64,000 bases of DNA from Cristatella mucedo. Its lineage: Eukaryota; Bryozoa; Phylactolaemata; Cristatellidae. The notes below the pieces were generated by a model, which saw only the letters and a list, made by a program, of their open reading frames with translations, searched no databases and was not told where the DNA came from. A program made the translations under genes and the position numbers. This document shows, piece by piece, positions 42,801 through 55,452 of the stretch. The stretch is taken from assembly GCA_009760855.2 (NCBI GenBank), contig WPIO01000099.1:565501-629500 (forward strand), given 5' to 3'. Position 1 is the first letter of the stretch. Every line of letters starts with the position of its first letter.

Positions 42801-45800
42801 TTCACTGACCGTTCGGCATTCGGTGCCGGATGTAAGTACATCCATCGCAAACCTGGCTGCCGGACCTTCAGCTGCTGTGGGCAGCTGGCCGTTCTTCTTC
42901 ATGATTCTTGGCTCATGCTTTTTTCTCCTCATTCTGCTCGTATTAAAAAATAACCCGTGTGGGGTAGCTTGGGCCAAAATAATTCCAGCTGATTTTTCGG
43001 CAACATTTACATGATATCTCTATTTGCCCCATCTATCGAGGCACCGTGCCAGCAGCTGCACGTGCACCCTCATCTCAGCGGCTGCTGCAGAGTGCAATGC
43101 TGCAGCCCATCAAACCTTGTTATGTATCGCTCACTCATAGCACCATGACGACAGGCATACTTGCATGCAAAGTAAAATACGAAATAAATTACCTTTGATC
43201 TACATGCTGCTAATATTACTTCTGATATTACTGGCTGAGTTGGCAGCCCATTCTGCTGGGCAGGATCCCCTTTAAATCAGACTTCAGTGCAGTTAGGACC
43301 TTACACCCCCCCCCAACCCACGGTAGGAGATGGCACTGTACAGAACTGGGGTCATAAGGTCACCGTGCAGCGCCAAGGTCATAATTGGCGTGCTCACCGA
43401 GATCCTTGCCAAAGCCCGACTGCTTGAAGCCTCCAAAGGGTGCTGCGACGTCGGTCTTGTTGTACGTGTTCACAAACACAGTGCCTGCTTCCAGCTTGTC
43501 AGCTAAAACGAGACAGCCAACAAGAGTTGCCTAGGATACCCGACCTGCTCGCACAGTGATTTGAAGAGTCGCCTTGAACTGGCCACAAGAAATGTGTTGG
43601 AACGATGATATAATAATAATAATAAATCATTAGCACAGTGCCCTAATGGAACTAAATTTCTTTCTAATTATAGAAGTATTAAAATGTTTGCATAGCACCC
43701 TAAAAGAACTAACTTTAAAGACATATTTCGCATACAAGAAGAACTGCAGGTCAGCAATCAACAGAGCTAGCCTATGGCCAGAAAGTGACAGACTGACTGA
43801 CAAGCTGTGAACCAACAGTTATGGCCTGCAAGCAGAACATGCTGACACTGTGCATATTGCCACTAACCATATTTGCATGCTGACCATGTGCATGCCACCT
43901 CTAACCATATTATACTTGTTATCATTGAGCATGCTACCACTAACCATTCAATCATGCTTCCTTTGCTGCAAATGTAAAGTGCCTAGAAAGAAAGAGATCG
44001 AGTTCTCTGAGGCTGCTATAACAAATGTATCATTTCTTTGAAGCAAGTATTTTTTATTTGGTACTATGCGTGCCTTTAGTGACCATGGCCAACGTACACA
44101 CTGCCTCAATAGCAGAGGCTAGTGCAAAGTCTATAATTGAAAAATTCTAATTATGGATGCATTCAGCACAAGATGTGGCAGAACATACAGACATACTAAC
44201 CATTCGATAGTGCTTCTGCTGCAGCAAATACAAAGTGCCTAGAAAGAGATTGAGTTCTCTGAGGGCACTATATCAAGTGTATTGTGTTATTATTATTATT
44301 ATTATATAAAACCAAATTCTGAAGGACAATCGCTTAGTGCCGCTTCAAGCCATGAAGCTCACTACGCACAGTACCAAATAAAAAATACTTGCTTCAAAGA
44401 AATAATACATTTGTTATAGCAGCCTCAGAGAACTAAATCTCTTTCTTTCTAGGCACTTTACATTTGCAGCAAAGGAAGCATGATCGAATGGTTAGTGGTA
44501 GCAAGCTCAATGACAACAAGTACAATATGGTTAGAGGTGGCATGCACATGATCAGCATGCAAATATGGTTAGTGGCAATATGCACAGTGTCAGCATGTAT
44601 TTGCACATGAAGGACGAATCATATGGACCCACTCAATGCTGTGATAAGTAGGTGCCTTTAGTTTCTTTTTAAATGTGATCCGAGTCGCGGGATGTCGTGA
44701 AGCAAGTCAGAAGTGAGTTTCAAGCTTTGGGAGCATATAAACTAAAGGCACGGTCTCCACAGGATTTGAGGTTCATACGAGGTATAGGTAAATGATTAGA
44801 TTTTGAAAAGCAGGTAGTAGGAAGCTTAGCCTGGTGGGGCAGTAGATCTGATGGGTAGGCTGGGGCCAAAGAATGAAGGAACCTAAAAGTGAAGACAAAA
44901 CCTTAAGTCGATGTGTTGCTTGACTGAGAGCCATTGAAGGTTGGTGAGAAGTGGTGTGACGTGGCAACTGCAATGCTCACGACAGACAAGCCAAGCTGCA
45001 GTTTTGCACCAGCTGTATGCGCCTAATGGCACAGTCTGGTAGATCAGCAAGGAGTAAGTTACAGAAGTCGAGACGGATGTCACAAGTGCATGGGCCAATT
45101 TAGATGTGGCATCCCTGTCTCAACAAGCCCGACTTTGAGCAATGTTATGTAACTGAAAGTAGGCAGACTTGACTGTGGAGCTGATGTAGACGTCTAACAA
45201 AAGATCACTTTGGAACCGGACACCTAGATTTCGTGCAGATTCTACAGGAGATATGCTGGCAGAGCCGATTTGGAGCGTTAGCCTTTCCAATTTCTGAATC
45301 ACACTTGGTTTGCCCATAACTAGTAAGTTGGTCGTATCATCATTTAATTTTAAAAAATTTGCTGCCATACATGTGCAGATAATACCAATGCATGCAGCAA
45401 GGGAAGGAATTGAGAGAATTCGACATGCTGGAGGGCTGGGAAGGATCAACGCAAAGGTATAACTGACTGTGATCTGCATAGAAGTAAAAGCCTTGATTGT
45501 GCCTGGCAATCACATCGGCAATAGGGAGAGTATACACCTTGAAAAGAACCGGACCAAGCACAAAGTCCTGAGGTACACCATACTTCAGTGATTCCTCCGC
45601 TGATCTTTGTTGTTCACAGCAATGCTCTGCAATTTCCCACTGAGATAGGACCTGAACCATTGCCATGCAGTGCCAGTGATGCCCATGCGACATGAGAGGC
45701 ACTCAAGAATGATCAGCCAGGCACTACTCCATCATAACCAAAGGACCAAACAGGAATTGCCGACCCTACTCACAGCAGAAAGCAAGGCTGAGCTGTAGTT

Positions 45801-47295
45801 TAATAACAAGTGCATATCCATAGCGCAGATAGGTCCATTCGATACTGCAGCCATAATCTGACTAGCCTAGCACGCTATCAGTTCACAAGCCCAGGGCACT
45901 AAGCACGCTATCAGTTCACAAGCCCAGGGCACTAAGTACTTTTTGCTAGAAAGGGAGCATATCCCTTGGTAGTTATACAACGCATAAATTTCAGCACATA
46001 TAAACTCGCAGTAAATTTGAAAGGACAGCGCAAACAATGAGAACCAGCCGATTTATTTCATCGTTTTGTAACGTCTGGGGGTATTGTAGAATCAGTCAGG
46101 AGTGCGTTTTTAGCCTCATCGATTTGGCCAAGTGGCACTGGGTGTCGGTACATTGCTAAGCCTGATTTTCAGATATGAAGCTAGAGCAAAAAATTAAGGC
46201 ATCTAAAAGTGAGTGACTGAACTTTGACGTAGATACAGTCTGGCAAGCCTACCCCCCCCCCCCGTTCAGGCATCACAACATCAAAACCCCAAAGTAGCTG
46301 GGAATTAGCCAAGAAGTCTAAACCATCTGAGGTGACATTGGCCAAGCAGATAATTAAAGTGGGCTGACCAAAGGTTTCTGCAGCCCGATAATATCCTTCA
46401 CCAGGCTCTGTTGTTCAGAGAGAGCAGCTTTGGTCTGATGGACAGTAGCAAATAGTAGTATAGGCTTTGTCCATCACTTTACAGTTTTGTCAATCACTTC
46501 TAGGTCCCATCACTGTCTTTCTCCGGCCTACTAATAGGATTTTCTTCCTAGTCATACTTGGTGCACAACACTCGCTCTTTTGACTTAAGTCGTTCAGCTG
46601 TGGATCAAGCCTATTTCAATTCTTTCAGAAAACGCACCTTCAGCTCATATGCTAATAAAGCACGGAACTCACTACCTACTGACGTCTCGACACTCCTTGA
46701 TTTGGAAGCACACAAAAAGAAGCTGAAAACCGCATGTTCCTCGCAGTATTTGTTCAGTTCACATGCATGCATAGTCTTTTTACGTGCTAAACATGCTGAT
46801 GATACGTGCACGCTATCACTATCAAAATGACATGCTTCCATTCCAGCATATGCAAAGAGCATAGAAAGAGGTTTATTTAGTTCTCTTAAGGTGCTATATG
46901 AGCCTTTTGTTTATATAATTATTATTAGCATTAGATTTCGAACGCAGCTGGCCAAACAACAGGGTTGTGCAGGCTCTAGTTTAGCAATGAGAAATCCACC
47001 AATCGCCTTTTTTACACGCTGGCTGCCGTCTACAAACAGGAGACCTATCACAAGAAAGCCTGGCCATTAATAGCTTGGCAGACGGTACAATGACGAGCTG
47101 ATGACAAGCGAGACGTGAGCAATGCAGCAACAAGCGTCTACGGCGAGAAAAGCAGGACGCAGCAAAGCTGGCTATTTGCTGGCGACAGGACGCCTTGGAT
47201 TGCATTGCGTATGCAGCTGCACAAGCTCAGAGCTCGTGCAGCTGCATACGCAATGCAATCCCTGCAGACAGGGCTGGGTCTCTCGCGAAGTAGGT

Positions 47296-47352
<57 letters not shown>

Positions 47353-47371
47353 AGAGAGAGAAAGAGAGAGC

Positions 47372-47421
<50 letters not shown>

Positions 47422-49696
47422 AGTCGTCTGGTATAGCTGCAAGCCACAGGCAACACAATGCTGCAAAGGCGGCGAGCGCCGGCGTCTCAAAAGCACGACC
47501 GTATCTCGTGCCGGCCCACCGCTTACCTATGTACATGGCCTTGCTTATGTCGTTGGTGAAGACGCCAGAGGCCAGGCCGAACTCAGTTCTGTTAGCGCTT
47601 TTTAGAACGCCGTCGATGTCACTGCAACGCCAGTGGAGACAGCGCTGCAGATCGTGGCTGCGACAACACATTCGATGGGGAAGACAAAAAAGTTGGCCGA
47701 TGCTTGATAGCACACACGAGGGGCGCGGGGGAGGGCAGCCAGCAAGCAAGCAGCAAATGGTGAGCCTGCCGACGGACGTGGTGGGCGAAAAAGCAGAGCG
47801 AGCAGACGACTGCATCCCTAACCGGTGAGCCTGCATACAGTAGGGCTCTTTCAGGGCAGCGAATGACAAGCCCGATGAGGGGAAGGGGAGCTGCGTTTTC
47901 GAGGGCCGGTAGGAGCTGCGGCGGCAGCAGCTGTGCATGTCGTAAAATGCTGCAACGTAACCGACTCCGCATGAAGCTCCACTCACGCCCGAAAGAGCCC
48001 TAAGAGCGCTTCGCTGAGTCAAACCGCAAAAGCAAAAAGCTAGGAGCACAGCCATCGATGCAGGTCTAGGCGGTGTCAACCGTTCAAGCCCAGGTCCAAA
48101 TAGACACAGCCGCGCCATGCCGTCCATCCAACAATACGCTACCCCCTCTTCCGCTCTGGGCATTGGAACAGTTACACATACAGTACCTGTACAGTCAGCC
48201 CCCCTCCCCCCCCCCGATTTACAGCGGTTCGACTTCCGATAAATCGGATATATGAACTCGACAACGGTCACACACAAAATAATCGAAAATTCAAATTCAT
48301 CCAAGAAAACTTTCAAAATCATGGCCAGTAGATTTGACAAGGCCGAAAACTGCAGGGAGAAAACTCTAATAATAATATTAATAATAATACACTTGATAAA
48401 GCGCTGTCTGACAACACAGATTGTGGGTACTGAAGGCTCTCTCTTGCTTTCGTAACTCAACATTATGGTACCCAAATATGATCTTATTTACTTCGTTCTT
48501 ATTTATTTCTTATTTGCTATGTATTTAAAAAAATTCACAGTGGTTATCTCTCAACGTCTTCGTCAGAATGTATCATAGTATAATAGAACGTATCCTATAA
48601 CATTTTCAACTAACAAAAATTCGACTTGCAACAGGTTTTCCGGTCCCTATCTATTTCGTAAGTCAGGGGCTGACTTCATTAGACAATCAGTTCAGCTGCA
48701 TGTACGCCCAGCTGGTTTAGTCCAGTGATTAAGGTGCTCGCCCCGATCAAGGCCTGGCTGTGGTCGTGGGCTCGAGCCCTGAGGCATATGTGAAGCGCCT
48801 GAATAGAGATTATGTTGTCTTGGGGTGCTATACAAATGAATTATACATATTCTTTACATTTCAAGCTTCGTGTAAATGTGGGAAACGGCAGAGACCCATA
48901 CAACCTCATGAGAACATTTGGAAAAGAAATATGAGAGAGCAGGCCTGCTGCAGGGAGAGAGCGAGCGACAAGTGAGGAAGACAGCTGAAGGAAGCAGGTG
49001 GGAGGAAGTTGTTAACATTCAAGCACGATGACGCTGCCACAGAACTGCTAGAACAGCAATATTCTTTGGAGGCCGAATAGGCACCGTTTCCCGATAGCAG
49101 CAGCAGCTTGAAACAATGCCTCAAAGTGTCACGCATGACGCACATCGCGAGTTCAGCTCGGCACGTGCTTGCATGGTGCCGATAGGAGCCACCAGAGCGA
49201 AAGTGCTCCGGCTGCCGACGGGCTGAGGTGACTCCTACCCGTCTGGGAAGTGAGAGATGATCATGACGGGACCGAACGACTCTTCCTTGGCTATGAACAT
49301 GTGGTCCTGCACGTCGGCGAACACGGTCGGCTGCATGAAGTAGCCCGGCCTCGGGCAGCGCTCCCCACCGTACAGCAGGCGTGCACCCTCGCGCACGCCT
49401 GTCCTGCAGTATTCGACCAGCGAGTCGAGGTGAGCGCGATGGTTCTGCGGGCCGTGCTCGGTGGAGCGGTCCAGCGGGTCGCCGATCTTCATCTTGCGCA
49501 CCTCGACGAGGATGCGCTCGACGAAGGCGTCGTGCACCGACTCCTCGACGAACAGGCGGCCGGCAGCGATGCAGTTCTCTCCCTTGTTGAAGAACACGCT
49601 ACTCATTGCCTGCAAGAAATTATGCAGGTCACGTGATCCTTTATATGAGTGCATACCAGCAGACGTCATATGTGTGTGTGTATGTATGTATGTATA

Positions 49697-49737
<41 letters not shown>

Positions 49738-49738
49738 A

Positions 49739-49773
<35 letters not shown>

Positions 49774-50126
49774 TTGTGTGAGTGTATGTTTATATGAATA
49801 TATATGTATCTTTGAGGAATCCTTATTTGGTGCTGGTGCTGTGGCTTAGTGCGGTGTAGTGGTGCAGTTGCCTAATTTGAACCTCATAAAACGACTATCG
49901 AGCGAATATCAACAGATGGCTGAGGCCAGGTATTCGGACTGCACCACTAGCCGATCTTTTCCAGTAATAATCAGGCTCAGCAGAAATGTGCTACAGCAGA
50001 AGGCACAAGCTGGGTGGCCTCTAATCCTGGCTAGACAAAGGAGGTCATTAAGAATCGTTGTGGGATGAGGTCACTAAATGCATGGACACAAAAACGTTTG
50101 TTTTTTGCACCTATATATATATATAC

Positions 50127-50161
<35 letters not shown>

Positions 50162-52518
50162 GGGTTGGTAACTAAGTTTCCGCAGTTTATTAAATTTTAC
50201 CATTCAGCATGTCACTAAATGTTTTTGGCATAATGTTTTGAATCATTCGAAAGATGATGTTTTGTTCTACCGGAATCTTTTTTTTTTTGTTCGAGTTAAT
50301 TATTTTCTTTAGTTTCAGATCACTGATATGGAATGTCAAATTGAGAAAATGATGATTTTCGACACCTCCTTCTTTATGCTTTTAATCAAGGTTCTAAGGC
50401 CGCAAAAGCTGCTCGCGACATTTATGTTGTGTAAGGAGAGGGTGCCATAGCTGAAAGTGATTGGTGCTCGTGATAGGTATATCAAGTACAAAAATGAAAA
50501 TTTTGACCTCAAAGATGCACCTCGTTCTGGTCGTCTGGTTGAGTTCGATGAAAAGCGATTAAACCAACCTTTGCACGAAAATTCCCGTCAAACGAAAAGG
50601 GAGATGGCAGAGACAATAGAATGCTCACACACTGCTATAGAGAAGCATCTTCACTCGATGGGAAAGGTTTAGAAGTGTAAACTTGAAAAAAATTAAAAAT
50701 GGAAGGAACTTAGTTGCCAACCCAATGTGTGTGTGTGTGTGTGTGTGTGTGTGTCTGAAAGTTATCAGGAGATGGTAGAGAACTGGCCTAACGCAGACAT
50801 GACTACAAAGACGGCGCTTCACCTTGCACACTTACCTTGGAGAGAGATACCTGCAGTGAGTGATGGAGGGAGGAGAAGGAAAAGCAACAGAGAGGGACAG
50901 GGGGTAAAGAATATCGGAGAGAGACAGTAATAATAATAATAATAATAATAACACACTTGATGAAGTGCCCTCAGAGAACTCAATCTCTTTCTAGGCACTT
51001 TGCGTTTGCTGCAAAGGGAAGCACGACAGTGACGACGGCTGCGCTTAAGCAGTGATTATGCTGCACAAAGACCTCAAGATTCCTTTGGACAGCAAGACGA
51101 GTGAGCCTGAGTATTGTGGTGAGCCGAAGTATTAAGTATACGGCAGTGGGGGCACGAAGACTGAGGTCAAGGACAGCAGGACTAGGAGCAGAGTGAACAC
51201 GAATGGCAGAGTTCAAGAAGCATAGAAGACGTGAGTTGCAGGGGAGGTGGAATGAAATATGACAGTAAATGTCCCTGCTTGCTGGCCTACCGGCATGTGC
51301 AATCAGGCGCGTACTGCTGGTGCCAAACTCTGCAGCAAGGCTTGTCTGTCGTGAACTTCGCAGTTGCCACATCACACCACTTCTCGCTGACCTGCACTGG
51401 CTACCAGTCAAGCAACGGATCAAATTCAAGGTTTTGTCGCTCTCTTTTAGGTCCCTCCCTTCTTTGGCTCCAAGATACGAATCGGATCTACTCCCCCACC
51501 AGGCCAAGCATCGAACCACCGCTTTTTTTAATCTAACTGTTTACCTATACCTCGTACAAACCTTAAATCCTTTGGAGACCAAGCATTTAGTTTGTATGCT
51601 CCCAAAGCCTGGAACTCACTTCCGACTTGCATCACGGCACCCCTGACTTGACCACACTTAAAAAGAACTTAAAAGTGCACCTATTTAGGACAGCATTTAG
51701 TGGGTCCCTGTGAGTCGTCCTGTATGTGCTTATGCATACTGACTATGTGCATGCTGCCACTAACCACATTTGCATGCTGACCCTGTGCAAGTCAAGCCTA
51801 ACCATGTTATTCATGTTGTTTATCAAGCATGATACCACTCAACATTCGATCGTTTTTCCTTTGCAGCAAAAGTAAAGCGCCTAGACAGAGATTGAGTCCT
51901 CCGAGGGCACTTTATCAAGTGTATAATAAGAATAATAATTATTACTATATGCTTTGCATCTCTATGCCATAACCCTGCTCCTGAATCGGAGACCCGGGTA
52001 GCACTGCAACCCCTGGCAGGGCAAGGCATCACCGGCCAATTTATATATGCAAGTTGAAGATTTTAATTAATATATATATACATACATACATACATACATA
52101 CATACATACATACATACATACATACATACATACATACATACATACATACATACATACATACATACATACATACATACATACATACATACATACATACATA
52201 CATACATACATACATACATACATACATACATACATACATACATACATACATACATACATACATACATACATACATACATACATACATACATACATACATA
52301 CATACATACATACATACATACATACATACATACATACATACATACATACATACATACATACATACATACATACATACATACATACATACATACATACATA
52401 CATACATACATACATACATACATACATACATACATACATACATACATTTACCCTCGGCAGGGCAAGGCTCCTCCGGTTAAGGTACGGTGTTTTTGTTAAA
52501 AGATAGAATACATATAAG

Positions 52519-52559
<41 letters not shown>

Positions 52560-55353
52560 TTATATAATATAAAATAATGCCCACCCCCTTTGCCCTCGTG
52601 GGATTGAGAAGCAGGGATGCAGCGAGCGTACCATTCTGACGGCTTTGTCCATGTCGCAGTCGGCAAAGATAATGAGCGGCGACTTGCCACCGAGCTCGAG
52701 CGAGGCACGCTTAAGGTTGCTGGCCGCGCAGCTGCTCATGATGGTCTTTCCGACCGATGTCGAACCGGTGAAGCCGAGCTTGCGCACTTCCGGGTGGTCG
52801 GCGATAGCTTGACCAGTCACGGAGCCTTGAGATGGATAAAAAAAAGGCAGACCGGCTGGAAATCAATCAGTCTCAGCGCCGGAAGCCATCGCCGAGGTGG
52901 ATGGTCGGGTGGGTGAATTGGTAGGGAGGCAGGTGCAGCGCAAGCCGCAGCCACGCCTCGGCGACCACAGCCGAGCAGAGAGGCACCGGCCCAAGGCAAG
53001 CCCGGCATTGGCAGCAAGAGCGGCCGTGATCGGCACCGGAGTGACGTCAAGAGTAAGGATCAGCTGACCAAACAGGCTGTTGTATGCAGCGGGACATAAG
53101 CTCCCTAACGGCGATCATCACAAACATGGAGGAGCAGCAAAGGTTTGCCTGCAGCAGCAGCAGAACTCGGGCCACGGTCTGGATAGCGAGCCGCTTGCAC
53201 CCGTGAGCTGAGAACCAGCAAAAAGGCAGATGAAGGCATGAACTGTGTGAGCGGCTGCTGTCGGGCAGCGAAAGCGGAGCCCTCGTGGAGCAATTTCGGA
53301 GAGCAGGTGCTGGGCTTTCTCTAGTGTCAGAGCGAAACAAAAAGCAGAACAACGTGGGGTCGGTCGGGTCACAGGCAGAGACGAAGGGGCAAGAGCCCCT
53401 TTCCCCCCCCCCCCACCCCAGTGAAGATAGAGCCAGTGGTAAGAAAGGGGCACCGAGAGACGGGTCGTGGTTTAGCAATAACGATGGAGTGGCCGACGAG
53501 TTTCCACTATCATTCTCTCCCCAATCGGACGATCGGCAAGCTGATGGACAAGTTGCCTAGAGGAGCCGTAGAGGAGCATGGCTGCTCACCCACCTGAGCC
53601 AGGCAGAATGTTGATGACGCCCGGTGGAAAGCCGGCTCTGACTGCTAGCTCGCCGAACTTTAGCGACGTCAAAGGTGTGACCTGCAATAGCGCACAAAGC
53701 CAAGCTATTGAGACGGGGTGCCTGCTGCATTCCAAGACCAGTAAGTGAGTGATGTGCCCTTTATGGGTCGGTGTACTCTGAGGCTGTTTGTGCTTTATGC
53801 GCCTGCGTGCATTCTACCAGCGCGCATGCTTGGTTCTCTTGGGAGCATGTAAAAGTTTAATGCTGTTACTATTATTAGTATTGGGCACTCTAAAATTATG
53901 CGTGCTGTGACTATCCTATTAACATAAAGTGCCTAGAAACATATTTATATTCAGTTTTCTTGGAGTGCTATTCAAATGTTCTATAAGGACTATTATCAAT
54001 ATCATTAGTAGTATTACTATTGTTATTGCTAACGTAGTTCCACAACCTAGGCACTGCCATTCAGCAACAGCTGCACTGTTTAAGTGGCTCATGCCTGCAT
54101 GCAAATGAGATAGGAGGGTCACATATTCAGCGCCATTCAGCAACAACAACAAAACAAAGACATTCCATAACGAGTTGGCCAACTGTCACATAATCGCTTC
54201 AAAAGGTGCATGTGAAGCAGAGAGAAGGAAATGAAACGGCACTGCCCTAAGTGCAAGCTGTGTAGCCTCCTCTTAGGATTCCGATGCTGGGTTGAGCATC
54301 TAAACAAGAGAGCCAGCTCTCCAGCTTGCCATCACTTCACAAATAGCCTATAATATTAACCTTTGGGCAGCAGGCAAGAAAAACCATTCTCTATCCTAAC
54401 GCTGAGTTGCAATAAGCTCACCGTACAGAAACCTGAGAGGTACCTGATGGGATGATGTGGCAAACCGTGGTAAGACTTGGTCCGACTGGGAACCATATGG
54501 GAACCTGATGGGCTGATCATCATGAGAAAAACCGACCCTTTAACTACCTGCCAAATCCAGTTCAGCTACTGAAGCCCAGTCTCTTAATAGGAATAAGAAC
54601 AAATTTGCATCGCCCCATGAAAACCATATCCTTTCCCAAGAAATTTCCATGTGCCTTCGGACATTACTTCCTTTGCAGGAACTCTAGTAAGTGGACAAGC
54701 TCACAAACACTGCTCTACGGTAACCCGACACGCAGGAGTTCACTCTTGCATGCCTCGGGTGTTGGCGGCTATGCTCCAACAGCCTGCTACAGTCATGCAA
54801 CTCGTCACAGCCGCGATCTGATCGATAACCAGAACAGACTGAAACAGTCTTAGCTGACGTATGCACTGCAGCCAATGCACGTGAGCGGTCGGAAGAAGTC
54901 TGCCAATCAACTGTGCCGAGCGAGCTGTCACCTGGGCTGGTTTCAGCACGACAGTGTTGCCAGCGGCAAGGCAGGCGGCCATTTTCCAAGCTAGCATCAT
55001 CAACGGGTAGTTCCATGGTGTGATAATTCCACATACACTGCAAGTAAGAAAGCAAACTGCAGCTGCAATGCATTCTGCATACAGCGATGCATTGAGTTTC
55101 CTGAACTGGGCTAAAAGGATTGTCTTTGTGACACACCTGACTGCAAATATTGGACACTACTTAACCCCTGTTAAATCAAGGGAGTGCTTAGTTGTAAAAA
55201 GGACAGCTAAATAATGCTTTACACACGTACAACAGGACATGCATATTGCTGGACTTGCAAACTTCTTTTCAGGATCCTGATTGGCAGGTTAAACTTCTTT
55301 AGCAGACAATCCGTTATTGCTTCTTCACTAGGGATACCCGCCAAAAAGGCTCT

Positions 55354-55452
<99 letters not shown>

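Noticed and set aside
47122-48475. Long Arg/Glu or Ser/Leu-rich frames on both strands
   Set aside because: Produced by the GA microsatellite at 47297-47420. The real coding sequence here is the ALDH1L exon at 47527-47621.
52063-52506. Long repetitive proteins (MYVC or HTYI repeats)
   Set aside because: Translations of a CATA microsatellite in all frames.
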